Below, in pieces: positions 46,538 through 55,056 of a stretch of 64,000 nt of DNA. Both the position numbers and the translations under genes were made by a program. Source of the stretch: an uncultured Lachnospiraceae bacterium. Its GTDB lineage: Bacteria; Bacillota; Clostridia; Lachnospirales; Lachnospiraceae. The stretch is from the NCBI GenBank assembly GCA_910578405.1, contig CAJTQO010000009.1:1-64000 (forward strand), read 5' to 3'. Positions within the stretch are counted from its first letter, which is position 1, and each line of letters starts with the position of its first letter. Under the pieces are notes generated by a model. That model was not told the origin of the DNA. It did no database searches and saw only the letters and a program-made list of their open reading frames with translations.

Positions 46538-47128
46538 CTAATACCTGTTCATTTTGTTTTTATGCATCACATATCCAAGCCCTGCGCCTACCAAACCGCC
46601 AAGGATATGCGTTAAGTTCGCCACATTATCCTGCAAAAACAACCCTTCGTAAATCTGCCCGCCGATATAAACCGCCGCCACCAGCGCCAATGTAATCGGC
46701 ACCGTTCCCTCCTTTACGCTCGTAAAAGGAGAAAGCAGGATAAAGGCAAACACCACACCGCTGGCTCCCAATAACTGTACATGGGGGAAAAAGACAAAAT
46801 TCACAACCCCTGTCACCAAAGCCGTGGCCAATATAACAAACAGCAGATTCGAAGACCCATACTTTTCCTCCAACAATGGCCCCACCACCAGGATTAACAT
46901 AATATTCCCGATAAAATGAGACCAGTTCGCATGTCCGAAAATATGACAGACCATCCGTATATACGTAAAAGGGCTGAGCAACGAAGAATGGTACACACTA
47001 AAAACAGCATGGTTCGCCCACCCCCGCGTCAGCCAGTTCAACAACAATGCGGTAAAACAAATCATAGTAAACCCCAGGACAACCGGGGAATTAAAAGAAA
47101 ATCTAATTTTCTTTCCCGTACCTTTCAT
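46538..47128 (-). CDS. rhomboid family intramembrane serine protease
   Basis: A 196-residue protein with about six membrane helices. The rhomboid marks are HANWSHFIGNIMLILVVGPLLEEKYG (helix 2), the catalytic Ser in LLGASGVVFAFIL (about 122) and the catalytic His in NLTHILGGLVGAGLGY (about 173). It cleaves substrates within the membrane. It heads the rhomboid-yceG-telA-terD-Ca2+ pump operon behind a consensus promoter. Rhomboids are not a standard part of Ter operons, so its presence here is of interest; its substrate is unknown. Confidence 0.93.
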   Translation of the reverse strand: MKGTGKKIRFSFNSPVVLGFTMICFTALLLNWLTRGWANHAVFSVYHSSLLSPFTYIRMVCHIFGHANWSHFIGNIMLILVVGPLLEEKYGSSNLLFVILATALVTGVVNFVFFPHVQLLGASGVVFAFILLSPFTSVKEGTVPITLALVAAVYIGGQIYEGLFLQDNVANLTHILGGLVGAGLGYVMHKNKMNRY

Positions 47129-47267
47129 ATCCTTACCTCACGCCCGCCCCTGCGGGCCAAAACCAAAGCCAGGCTTATCCAAATCCCTACTCATACCCTT
47201 CCTTTCCTGGCTTTTACCCTTACGCAATCAGTTCCCTTCCCTGAAATCCCCCCTTACCATTCCAACC

Positions 47268-47296
47268 ATTATACCAACAATTCCCCAAAGTGTAAA
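47268..47296 (-). promoter_or_regulatory. promoter of the rhomboid-yceG-telA-terD operon
   Basis: On the minus strand TTTACA (47296-47291) and TATAAT (47273-47268) are exactly 17 bases apart, 140 bases before the rhomboid start codon. Confidence 0.8.
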
Positions 47297-47319
47297 GCCT
47301 CTTCCAAATAGAATCCGCC

Positions 47320-48576
47320 CTACCTTTGCACCATCCGCGCAATCTCCTCCGCATACTGCGGATAGTCCTGCGCCAGCCCTTTGATTTCCTCCTCCGCCCT
47401 GCGGATAATCATGTCCTTATTATAGTCCATCCGCCGCCGCAGGGACTGCCTGCGGATAATCAGATTGTGGCGTATCTCCACCATTTCCTTAGCGTCCAAA
47501 AGCGCCGCCGTCTGATGCAGCCAGATGGCAGGGTCTTTCACCTGGTAGCATTTTAAAATATTTAACAATTCCTGGTGGTAATCGTCCAGCTCTAACTCCG
47601 CCTCCCGGTACCGTCTGCGCTCTTCTTTTTCCACCTGGTATTTACCCCACAGACTCTTCAGCTCCTTACCGCTGGACACCTGGTATTTCATATATAAGTA
47701 GTCCAGCAGGTTCGTATTGTTCACATAACGAATCTTTACCCGGTTCTGCAAAAGAATAATGCGGTTAATCCCCTTCTCCACCCGTTTCAGTTCCTTCACT
47801 GACTCCGTATGCTTCAAATATAACATGGTAATCGCCAGCGCGGCTATCCCTGCCGTCAGCAAAAAGCCAAGCTGCGTATCCATATCCAGCACATACTGCA
47901 GGGCAAACAAAATAACAAAACAGACCACCAATGCCATGGAACAGATAATGGCCATCCCTCTGGTATCCGCGATTGTCCCTTTGAGTTCGTTTTTCCGGTA
48001 TAAATAGGCATGTTTCTCCCCTTCCAGCCGGGACATATCCCGCCGGATAAGCTCTTGGTAAGCTTCCCCTTCTTCCAGTTTCTGACAGCCTTGCTCCGCC
48101 TCATCCTCCATCCGCTCCATCTGGTGGTACTTTTCATCGGACATCCGGTTCTTTTTCTTCAGATACACATCCTGCCTGTCCTCCAAATCCTGGATCTTTT
48201 GCGCGGCGGCATTTAATTCCGCCCGTTCCGCCTCCGGCAGCGCCTCGATTTCCTCCATATCTTTCAGATAAGAAGTCACCATATTGTATTCGAAGTTTAA
48301 AGATTCCAGTTCCTTCGCCGCCTCCCCCATCTGATCCAGGCAGTTTTGGACAAATTCCTTTCGCTGCGCCGCATTATGGACGTCAAAGCCACCAAGGGAA
48401 CGCTGGTTTCCGGCGCGGAAACCGCTCCAGTCCTCCGGTATTTCCCCGGATTCCCCGTCTCCCGCCAGTTCATCCCCCCAGTCCTCCCAATCCAGGCTTT
48501 CCTTATTTTTCCTGCCAAATATCCTTTTAAAAAAACCGGGCTTTTCCGTCTGCCCTTCCTTTTTCAACCATCCCAT
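47320..48576 (-). CDS. two-TM coiled-coil protein, unknown function
   Basis: A 418-residue protein. The N-terminus is basic then acidic (FFKRIFGRKNKESLDWEDW). Residues about 65-205 are strongly helical and charged, with coiled-coil character. Two adjacent membrane helices follow (AIICSMALVVCFVILFALQYVL and FLLTAGIAALAITMLYL, about 208-256). A second charged helical region runs to the end (KELKSLWGKYQVEKEERRRYREAELELDDY). It is predicted to form a hairpin anchor with both coils in the cytoplasm. It is the third gene of a unit with the TPR and Hsp70-like proteins, 12 bases behind the TPR gene. No known domain recognised. Confidence 0.8.
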   Translation of the reverse strand: MGWLKKEGQTEKPGFFKRIFGRKNKESLDWEDWGDELAGDGESGEIPEDWSGFRAGNQRSLGGFDVHNAAQRKEFVQNCLDQMGEAAKELESLNFEYNMVTSYLKDMEEIEALPEAERAELNAAAQKIQDLEDRQDVYLKKKNRMSDEKYHQMERMEDEAEQGCQKLEEGEAYQELIRRDMSRLEGEKHAYLYRKNELKGTIADTRGMAIICSMALVVCFVILFALQYVLDMDTQLGFLLTAGIAALAITMLYLKHTESVKELKRVEKGINRIILLQNRVKIRYVNNTNLLDYLYMKYQVSSGKELKSLWGKYQVEKEERRRYREAELELDDYHQELLNILKCYQVKDPAIWLHQTAALLDAKEMVEIRHNLIIRRQSLRRRMDYNKDMIIRRAEEEIKGLAQDYPQYAEEIARMVQR

Positions 48577-48588
48577 ACTTCTTCCCTG

Positions 48589-49422
48589 TCATTCTGCTGT
48601 GATTTCCCTGTAATGTTCTTTTAATACATGGACAATCCGTTCGGTTTCATCATAATAGGAAACCGACTGGTTTTCTTCCCTGCATACGCCAAGGGTAAAA
48701 AGCATCCTGCTTTCCTGCGTCCCCTCAAACTCCTTCCCGGCCTCTTCCATGAGCTTCTCCACTTCTAACGCCAGGGCGTAATGCCCCTGATCTCTGGCTG
48801 CAAAATCCACATATTCCGCTTCTTCCATTCCCATGCGGTTCGCCGCCAGAAAATAAACATGCTCTTCCTCCCCGCCCCCACATTCCAACGCTTTCCGGAA
48901 ACACTGCGCCGCCCTTTGGAAACGGAACAAATAGGCGTAAACCACTCCCTGGTTATGCAGTATCTTCGCCCGCAGCTCTTTCTCTTCCTCCGGCAGTTCC
49001 TCCAACAGGCTGGCATAGCTTTTCAATGCCGCCGCATACCGTTTCTGCCCTACCAGATAATCGGCGTGCATCTTCCGTTTCCCAAACAGGCTCAAATCCA
49101 TTCCCACTTCCATGGTTTCCACGGCCTTGGCCCGCGCCTCCGGCTCCCCATATCCCACATACTCCAAAACCACCCCGGCATATTCCCCTACCGTGCAGCC
49201 TTCCCTTGACCGTTCCTCCAACAGTCCCGCCAGCTCCTCCAGCCCGCATTCCTTTAACAGCCAGTCGGCCAGCTTTCCGTCCATCAGATCCTGCTCCATC
49301 AGGTAAGCTTCTTTTAGCAGGCAATAACACACTTCCTCCACGGAATAAAGGTTCACGCCTGCCTTTTCCATAAAAAAAGGCTTTTTGGCATATTTCCCAA
49401 GGCATAGTGATAGTTTCCCCAT
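48589..49422 (-). CDS. TPR-repeat protein, unknown function
   Basis: This 277-residue soluble protein is built of helical repeats. Residues about 120-230 contain TPR-like pairs (ADYLVGQKRYAAALKSYASLL, QGVVYAYLFRFQRAAQCFRKALECGG, ANRMGMEEAEYVDFAARDQGHYALAL). The N-terminal half (YSVEEVCYCLLKEAYLMEQDLMDGKLADWLL) has a pattern typical of Lachnospiraceae proteins near DUF5716. It probably bridges the Hsp70-like protein and the coiled-coil membrane protein. The gaps to both neighbours are 25 and 12 bases. Confidence 0.8.
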   Translation of the reverse strand: MGKLSLCLGKYAKKPFFMEKAGVNLYSVEEVCYCLLKEAYLMEQDLMDGKLADWLLKECGLEELAGLLEERSREGCTVGEYAGVVLEYVGYGEPEARAKAVETMEVGMDLSLFGKRKMHADYLVGQKRYAAALKSYASLLEELPEEEKELRAKILHNQGVVYAYLFRFQRAAQCFRKALECGGGEEEHVYFLAANRMGMEEAEYVDFAARDQGHYALALEVEKLMEEAGKEFEGTQESRMLFTLGVCREENQSVSYYDETERIVHVLKEHYREITAE

Positions 49423-49447
49423 GCTGCTTCTCCTTCCGTCCCCTCTT

Positions 49448-50734
49448 TCAGGCTATTTCCATTATCTTCTCCCATTCCGCCCCGGAAGACGGAAACAGTT
49501 CGCCAAACCCCATATCCTCCACCTTCATGCAAAACTCCGTACGCGAAAGCATAGATGCTTTCACCCTTAACCGCGTCGTCCACTCTTCCCGCTGCGGCAG
49601 TCCTTCCAAAACTATATGCACTTCCTTCGGTTCCCCGCCGTTTAAAGGCGCAAACAGGACGCCCACCGTATCCCCCGTTTCCAGAATCGCTTCAAACTCC
49701 CGCTTTGCCTCATACCAGTTTATGCCGCCGTCCATAATGGCAAAATAGGACTCCGCTCCCTGGCGGAACAGCCGCATTCCGATATTTACCGGCAGCTTGT
49801 CCTCCCCCAAAAATATATAGTCCTCGTTAGGCTCCCGCACCCCGGTCTTTTCACAAATGCTGTAACAGGCCCCTTTGCTGAAAAGATTGTTCCCCTGGAA
49901 CACACGCCGGCCTCTGCACAGATAGCGCAGCGATTCCTGCGCCCAGCCGTCCCGGTATCCGTCGCCAATCAGGTATACGCTCGAAACCGCCCTGCCATTG
50001 CACTTTTCCTTCACAATGCGGGTAAACTTTTCATCCAGCCCGTCCTTTGGCAGTTCCCCCGTCTCCCCTTCTTCCCGCTTCATTTCCTCCCGGTTATCGG
50101 TTTCTATAAACACCACTTGGGGCGTTGTCTTGCGGTTGCATTCAAAACGGTACACCCGCAGCGTCCGGTTGTTATATTCGCACAAAAGCACTTCATAAAA
50201 CCACAATGCCTCCGGCTGGGCGAGGGTGTAATAATAAAAGCTCTCCACATGGCTTTGGAAATAAATCTGCTGTGTCCTAAGCTGCAGGTTCGGCGCCATC
50301 TGCGAAAGCGCTTCCACCATCCGCCCGTCCAGACGCTCCACCGTAAACATCACCCCGTCCAGACATTCCGGCGGCGCAATAATGCTAAGCAGCGACAGGC
50401 TCCGCTTTACAAACAGGGTCAGCAGCGCCACCGGGTCAAACGTCTCTCCTTCCACTGCAATTTCTTCCCCTTTCCATGCCAGCTCAAGCAGATGCTCCAC
50501 CAGCTCCCCTTCCTGCTCTTTGGCCGCCCTGACCGCTTCCTTGCCAAACAGCCACTGGTTCACACCCTTACGTTTGCACAACGCCATTGGAATATTATAC
50601 TGTTCGCTGCCCGCCACCACAGCTAACGTTTCCGCATCCTCCCCAGAGGGCAGAAAATAACTGATTTGGGCATAATCTTCCCCCAAATCATAGCCGATTA
50701 CCACACCACTGTTTTTCTTTTTTCCTACTTTCAT
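49448..50734 (-). CDS. DUF5716-like protein with Hsp70/actin-type ATPase fold
   Basis: A 428-residue protein. The N-terminal VVIGYDLGEDYAQISYF (about 10-26) is the phosphate-1 loop of actin/Hsp70 ATPases, followed by YNIPMALCKRKGVNQWLFGKEAV as in DnaK-like proteins. An adenosine-type motif VYLIGDGYRDGWAQESLRYLC is at about 270. The substrate-binding domain of DnaK is missing; instead about 120 C-terminal residues form a beta-rich domain (GDTVGVLFAPLNGGEPKEVHIVL). I recall this as the DUF5716 family. It heads a three-gene unit behind its own promoter. A chaperone-like or cytoskeletal switch is plausible but unproven. Confidence 0.8.
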   Translation of the reverse strand: MKVGKKKNSGVVIGYDLGEDYAQISYFLPSGEDAETLAVVAGSEQYNIPMALCKRKGVNQWLFGKEAVRAAKEQEGELVEHLLELAWKGEEIAVEGETFDPVALLTLFVKRSLSLLSIIAPPECLDGVMFTVERLDGRMVEALSQMAPNLQLRTQQIYFQSHVESFYYYTLAQPEALWFYEVLLCEYNNRTLRVYRFECNRKTTPQVVFIETDNREEMKREEGETGELPKDGLDEKFTRIVKEKCNGRAVSSVYLIGDGYRDGWAQESLRYLCRGRRVFQGNNLFSKGACYSICEKTGVREPNEDYIFLGEDKLPVNIGMRLFRQGAESYFAIMDGGINWYEAKREFEAILETGDTVGVLFAPLNGGEPKEVHIVLEGLPQREEWTTRLRVKASMLSRTEFCMKVEDMGFGELFPSSGAEWEKIMEIA

Positions 50735-50835
50735 CTCTCAAACCAACTTCCCAACCAATGCCTTCCAAACCCTATCCCCACTCTGGAATAAGCCCTCCGG
50801 CCCGGATATCTGTCCTGCCATTTTTTCTACTGGAA

Positions 50836-50864
50836 AGCATAACACATACCATCCCGAAACGCAA
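50836..50864 (-). promoter_or_regulatory. predicted promoter of the DUF5716-like/TPR/coiled-coil unit
   Basis: On the minus strand TTGCGT (50864-50859) and TATGCT (50841-50836) are 17 bases apart, about 100 bases before the ATG. It begins only a few bases after the stop codon of the ABC ATPase gene. Confidence 0.6.
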
Positions 50865-50870
50865 CCTTTA

Positions 50871-51626
50871 TCAACCCGTAAACTTCCCGATAAATTCCCG
50901 CACTCTTTCGTCCGGGGAAGAAAAGATTTCCTCCGGTTTCCCCTGGCTGCGTATCACTCCCCGCTCCATAAAAATAATACGGTCAGACAGTTCTTTCGCA
51001 AACTGCATCTCATGGGTGACAATAATCATTGTCATATGCTCCTTAGCCAGTTCCCTGATTACCTTTAGCACATCCCCCGTCAGTTCCGGATCCAGCGCAG
51101 AGGTAGGCTCGTCAAAAAATAAAATCTTCGGCTGCAAAGCCAACGCCCGGGCAATGGACGCCCGCTGCTGCTGTCCCCCGGAAAGCTGATAAGGGTAAGC
51201 GTCTTTCTTATCCTCTAACCCCAACTGCCTAAGCAGCTTCATCGCCCTCTCTTCCGCCTCCTTCTTCGGCGTCTTGTCCACACTGACCGGGGCGTCCGTA
51301 ATATTCTTTAACACCGTATAATGAGGGAACAAATTGAAATTCTGGAAAACCAGGCCAAAATGCTTGCGTATCCTTCGCAGCTTCTGTTTTTCGGCATACA
51401 CACACCTGCCGTTTTCCTCCCAGGCCGCCGCCTCCCCCAAATACTTCAATTCCCCGCCGTCCATCCGCTCCAGCATGGTGGCGCAGCGCAGCAACGTAGA
51501 CTTCCCCGAACCAGAAGGCCCAATAATTGACGTCACCTCCCCTTCTTTTACCGACAAAGAAATATCCTCCAACACACTAAGCCCATCAAACCCCTTTTTC
51601 ATATGCTTAATTTCCAACAGCTCCAT
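50871..51626 (-). CDS. polar amino acid ABC transporter ATP-binding protein
   Basis: A 251-residue ATPase of the GlnQ/HisP type. Walker A is GPSGSGKST, the signature is LSGGQQQRASIARAL, Walker B is ILFFDEPTSALDPE, and the H-loop is IIVTHEMQFA. I chose the ATG at 51626 behind GGAGGG; the frame continues ten codons upstream. It is the last gene of a binding protein-permease-ATPase transporter inserted in the Ter region. Confidence 0.95.
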   Translation of the reverse strand: MELLEIKHMKKGFDGLSVLEDISLSVKEGEVTSIIGPSGSGKSTLLRCATMLERMDGGELKYLGEAAAWEENGRCVYAEKQKLRRIRKHFGLVFQNFNLFPHYTVLKNITDAPVSVDKTPKKEAEERAMKLLRQLGLEDKKDAYPYQLSGGQQQRASIARALALQPKILFFDEPTSALDPELTGDVLKVIRELAKEHMTMIIVTHEMQFAKELSDRIIFMERGVIRSQGKPEEIFSSPDERVREFIGKFTG

Positions 51627-51675
51627 ACGAATCCCTCCGTTTTCCATACCGTCCAAGCAACTGCCCGCTTCCCTC

Positions 51676-52326
51676 TTAGCGGTAATAGTCTAACCGCTTC
51701 TCCAAGCATTCCATCCCCCCGGCCACTGCCAGGTTGAAAATATAGTAAAAAACCCCCGCCGCCATAAGCGGCGTCACGCTCGTCTCCTTTGCCGCAATCT
51801 GCTTGGCAATGGTAAACATCTCCGCCTGCGCCAACACAAAAGCCAGCGAAGTGTCCTTCACCAACGTAATCGTCTCATTGGTAACAGGCGGCAAAATCCG
51901 CTTTACCACCTGGGGCAGGATAATTTTGAAAAATGTCTGTCCCCTGCTGTATCCCAATACCTTTGCCGCCTCATACTGCCCCACCGGTATGGACGCAATG
52001 CCGGCACGGTATATTTCCGCAAAATATGCCGCGTAATTCAGGGCAAACGCCAAAATCACCGCCCCAAAGCGGTATCCGGCCGATATTTTCACGCCAAATA
52101 TGTAATAAGGAGAAAAATAGACTACAATTAATTGTAACATCAGCGGCGTCCCACGCATAACGGATATGTACAGTTTGCTAATCCCCTGCAGCCACTTCCT
52201 GCGGGACATCCTGCAAAACGCCAGCGCCAATCCTAACGGGAGGGAAAACAGAAGCGTTAGGAAAAAGATTTCCACTGTAGCCCCCATCCCTTTTAATAAT
52301 TGAAAAAATATTGTTTCCATTTTCAT
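51676..52326 (-). CDS. polar amino acid ABC transporter permease
   Basis: A 216-residue permease of the HisMQ/GlnP group from the ATG at 52326. The longer frame adds 43 residues encoded by the terminator hairpin region, which is unlikely to be translated. Four to five membrane helices are visible. The family motif MRGTPLMLQLIVVYF and the coupling EAAKVLGYSRGQTFFKIILPQ are present. A single permease gene suggests a homodimeric channel. It acts with the neighbouring binding lipoprotein and ATPase. Confidence 0.94.
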   Translation of the reverse strand: MKMETIFFQLLKGMGATVEIFFLTLLFSLPLGLALAFCRMSRRKWLQGISKLYISVMRGTPLMLQLIVVYFSPYYIFGVKISAGYRFGAVILAFALNYAAYFAEIYRAGIASIPVGQYEAAKVLGYSRGQTFFKIILPQVVKRILPPVTNETITLVKDTSLAFVLAQAEMFTIAKQIAAKETSVTPLMAAGVFYYIFNLAVAGGMECLEKRLDYYR

Positions 52327-52373
52327 AGCCGTCCCCATCCCTTTCCTTCCATTCCCCCAAAACGTTCCCATAG

Positions 52374-52411
52374 ATAAAACAAGACCGCTGTCTTTGCGCT
52401 GCAGCGGTCTT
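52374..52411 (-). terminator. intra-operon terminator between binding protein and permease genes
   Basis: On the minus strand AAGACCGCTG and CAGCGGTCTT form a 10-base stem followed by GTTTTATC, 29 bases past the binding-protein stop codon. Partial read-through would give more binding protein than permease, a common arrangement. Confidence 0.8.
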
Positions 52412-52439
52412 TGCCATTTTGTCATTCCTTCCTGTCTTC

Positions 52440-53237
52440 TTACTTCCCGAGACACACACTGTCCGTCAGGCCGAAATCCGAATACTTCTCTGCTATTTTC
52501 ATAAAAGAGCCGTCCTCTGCCATTTCCAACAAAGTAGCCTCCACCTGGTCTTTCAATTCCTCATTGCCCAGTTTAAAGCCGATGGCATACTGTTCGCTTG
52601 CCAGTTGGTCTTCTAAGATAACATACCCGCCCCCACGGGAGTTGATTTGGTAATTTGCCACGCCGATGTCAATGGCTACCGCATGGATGGCGCCCTGCTC
52701 CAAATCCATAAAAGCCATATTGTAGTCTGCATATTGGTACAGATCTTCAAAAGTGATGGCTAACATAGCCGCATCGGTTTCCAAAGCCGCCAATGCGGAG
52801 GAATCTTTCTGCACGCCCACAATCTTCCCCGCCAAGTCTGCCGGAGAGGAAATGCCCGAATCCGCAGGCACTACAAATACCTGGCTGTTGTCCACATAAG
52901 GCACGCTCCACGTATATGCTTCTTCCCGGCCCTGCATGGTAAAGCCGTTCCAAATACAGTCAATGGCCCCGGAGCTTAACTCCATATCCTTGCCATCCCA
53001 ATCTATCGGCTGGGCCACAAATTCCCACCCGTTACGCTTACACACTTCTTTGGCAAGCTCCAGGTCAAAACCTGTGTAATTCCCATCGCCATCCATATAG
53101 CCATAAGGCGGGAACTCTGCGTCAAACCCTACTGTCAGCGTCTCCCTGCCTCCTGTGGGCTTCTTTCCGCACCCAGCCAACAGGCCAACGGCCAATGCCG
53201 CCGCACATATAACTGCCACAAACCTCTTCTTCATCAT
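52440..53237 (-). CDS. amino acid ABC transporter substrate-binding lipoprotein
   Basis: A 265-residue SBP_bac_3 protein with a lipobox LLAGCGKK (Cys about 22). The start LTVGFDAEFPPYGYMDGDGNYTGFDLELAKEVCK is standard for polar amino acid binding proteins. Other marks are DWDGKDMELSSGAIDCIWNGF and YAIGFKLGNEELKDQVEATLLEM. The specificity (glutamine, cystine, basic) cannot be told from the sequence. It is the first gene behind a consensus promoter. Confidence 0.94.
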   Translation of the reverse strand: MMKKRFVAVICAAALAVGLLAGCGKKPTGGRETLTVGFDAEFPPYGYMDGDGNYTGFDLELAKEVCKRNGWEFVAQPIDWDGKDMELSSGAIDCIWNGFTMQGREEAYTWSVPYVDNSQVFVVPADSGISSPADLAGKIVGVQKDSSALAALETDAAMLAITFEDLYQYADYNMAFMDLEQGAIHAVAIDIGVANYQINSRGGGYVILEDQLASEQYAIGFKLGNEELKDQVEATLLEMAEDGSFMKIAEKYSDFGLTDSVCLGK

Positions 53238-53328
53238 ATCCTCCCTGCTTTTTCAAAATCAACTTATCCGTCCACTTATCCCTACTGTGCCACGCTTTCA
53301 CTGCATTTCGCTAAATTGCGGCACTGAC

Positions 53329-53357
53329 ATAGTAACATGGCTGTGTAAAAGTGTCAA
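53329..53357 (-). promoter_or_regulatory. promoter of the amino acid ABC transporter operon
   Basis: On the minus strand TTGACA (53357-53352) and TACTAT (53334-53329) are exactly 17 bases apart, about 90 bases before the ATG. Confidence 0.82.
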
Positions 53358-53456
53358 GACCAAATGCATATCTCATTCCCTATCCCATTCGCGCTGCGCC
53401 GCCGCAAACCTTTCATAATAGTCCATGGATTCTTCTTCCGTCAGGGAAAAAAACTT

Positions 53457-55013
53457 TTATGTAAACCCTTTGATAAACAGATTAATGCATTCGTATCCCA
53501 CTGCCAGGTTTATGTTCTGCCCTGCGTCAAACCCTGCCGTACTAATCCCGATTACCTCTCCTTGCATATTCAATACGGCTCCGCCTGAGCTGCCGTGGGA
53601 AGTAGGGGCCGTGAACTGAATCATATCCACATTGTCTATTTTCCGAAAGCCTGAAATAATCCCGTCCGATACGGAATTGAACAGCCCAAGGGGGCTGCCT
53701 ATGGCCACCACCTTCTGTCCCCTTACCAGTTTCCTTTGCCCCTGGTAAACCGGGATGGGGGACAGGCTCCGGTTAATCCGCAGCACAGCCAAATCCAGCA
53801 CATAATTATATTTGATTATCTCATCTGTCGTATATGCCTTATCCTCCTCCTCAATCCTGACCGAATAGTATTTCCCGCCGCTTGCCACATGGTTGTTCGT
53901 TAGGATATAGCCCTGCCTGCCCACCATAATCCCCGAACCAGTCCCTAACACGTCCCCCTTATGGTCATGAATGGCAATCATCACCACACTGGAAGCCAGC
54001 CTGGCCAGTTCTTCAAAGCTCTTCTCCGCCTCCCCGGGCAGAGGGCCAAACGTCCGGCAACTGTTACTTTCCCGGCTTCCTTGCGCTGATATGGCAGGCA
54101 GCGCCGGCCTGCCTCCCGGCGCCACAGCGCAAACCGCCCCCGGCGCGCCGGCCTGTCCGGCGTGGCGTTTCCTTGGCGCATGTTCCGGTATTTTCACGCG
54201 TACGCCGCCTCCCTGCTCCCTCTCCCTCTCTTGCTTTCCCCTTCCAGCCTCCGTCCCATCCATCCCCTGGCCCTGCGCCGCCTGCGGAATGCTTTTCCTG
54301 CCAAAAGGCTCCCTGTCATACGCCGGAAAGGCAACTTCCGCATACTCTCCCAATACAAACTTTGCCGACAGCCCAAGTTTTTCCTCCGGCTCCCCGATAT
54401 CCTCCCTGGCCTGCAGCAAAAGCACATCGCACCCCATCCGTGTCAGCAGGTAAAAAAACAAATATTCCTGCCGTTTTGTGATATTTGCCGCAACAATTTT
54501 CCATACCAGCCCTTTCTCCCATGCCGGCCCTCCCTGCCCAATGCCATGGCAAAACACGGCGTCAAACCAAAACAACATCTTTACCAGGCTGTTTTTCCTC
54601 ATGGAATCCGTGCTATGGACATTTCCCTGCGCCTCAATGCTCTCCAATGCCGCGCAGGCATTCCCAAGCATCTTTTCCAGGACAGCATTCCCCTGCGTGG
54701 CATGGGTGGCCGCCCGCTGTTTGCCTCCCGCCGCCCATCCGGCATAGCTTTCCGTGTAAAAGGAAATGTCTTCCTGCCCCTGCAGCTTTGGCAGTCCACA
54801 AAGCCTGCGGTAATACCCTTGCCCACTGTCCGCGCGTTTTGCCAGCGCTTCTTCCATTTTCCTGACTTCATCCAAATAACCAGGGCCTGTCCCCAGCGCC
54901 CGGACAAAATATACGTCCTTACATCCGCCGTGAAACCCGCCTTTGACGTTTGCAAAGCCTGCCATTGTAGTGATATCCATTACATTATGCCGAAATTTTT
55001 GTATCCCTTCCAT
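53457..55013 (-). CDS. YceG-like domain fused to HtrA-type trypsin-like serine protease
   Basis: A 518-residue protein from the ATG at 55013. The longer frame would overlap the stiP-like gene and has no support. Residues 1-230 contain RKNSLVKMLFWFDAVF to LTRMGCDVLLLQAREDIG, which closely parallels the KNAYIKFMCWLYYRF to LAGAGCDVALLQYNGDG core of the YceG protein at 44-46 kb. A basic, Gly/Ala/Pro-rich linker follows (about 265-335). Then comes an S1C protease domain with His in LTNNHVASGG, Asp in NYVLDLAVLRIN and Ser in APTSHGSSGGAVL. It has no signal peptide, no membrane helix and no PDZ domain, so it is probably cytoplasmic. It is cotranscribed with the StiP-like and PRTase-TRSP genes. Confidence 0.85.
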   Translation of the reverse strand: MEGIQKFRHNVMDITTMAGFANVKGGFHGGCKDVYFVRALGTGPGYLDEVRKMEEALAKRADSGQGYYRRLCGLPKLQGQEDISFYTESYAGWAAGGKQRAATHATQGNAVLEKMLGNACAALESIEAQGNVHSTDSMRKNSLVKMLFWFDAVFCHGIGQGGPAWEKGLVWKIVAANITKRQEYLFFYLLTRMGCDVLLLQAREDIGEPEEKLGLSAKFVLGEYAEVAFPAYDREPFGRKSIPQAAQGQGMDGTEAGRGKQEREREQGGGVRVKIPEHAPRKRHAGQAGAPGAVCAVAPGGRPALPAISAQGSRESNSCRTFGPLPGEAEKSFEELARLASSVVMIAIHDHKGDVLGTGSGIMVGRQGYILTNNHVASGGKYYSVRIEEEDKAYTTDEIIKYNYVLDLAVLRINRSLSPIPVYQGQRKLVRGQKVVAIGSPLGLFNSVSDGIISGFRKIDNVDMIQFTAPTSHGSSGGAVLNMQGEVIGISTAGFDAGQNINLAVGYECINLFIKGFT

Positions 55014-55056
55014 GCCATTATCCCCATTTGTTTTTATCAACAGCGCGAAGCCAATT

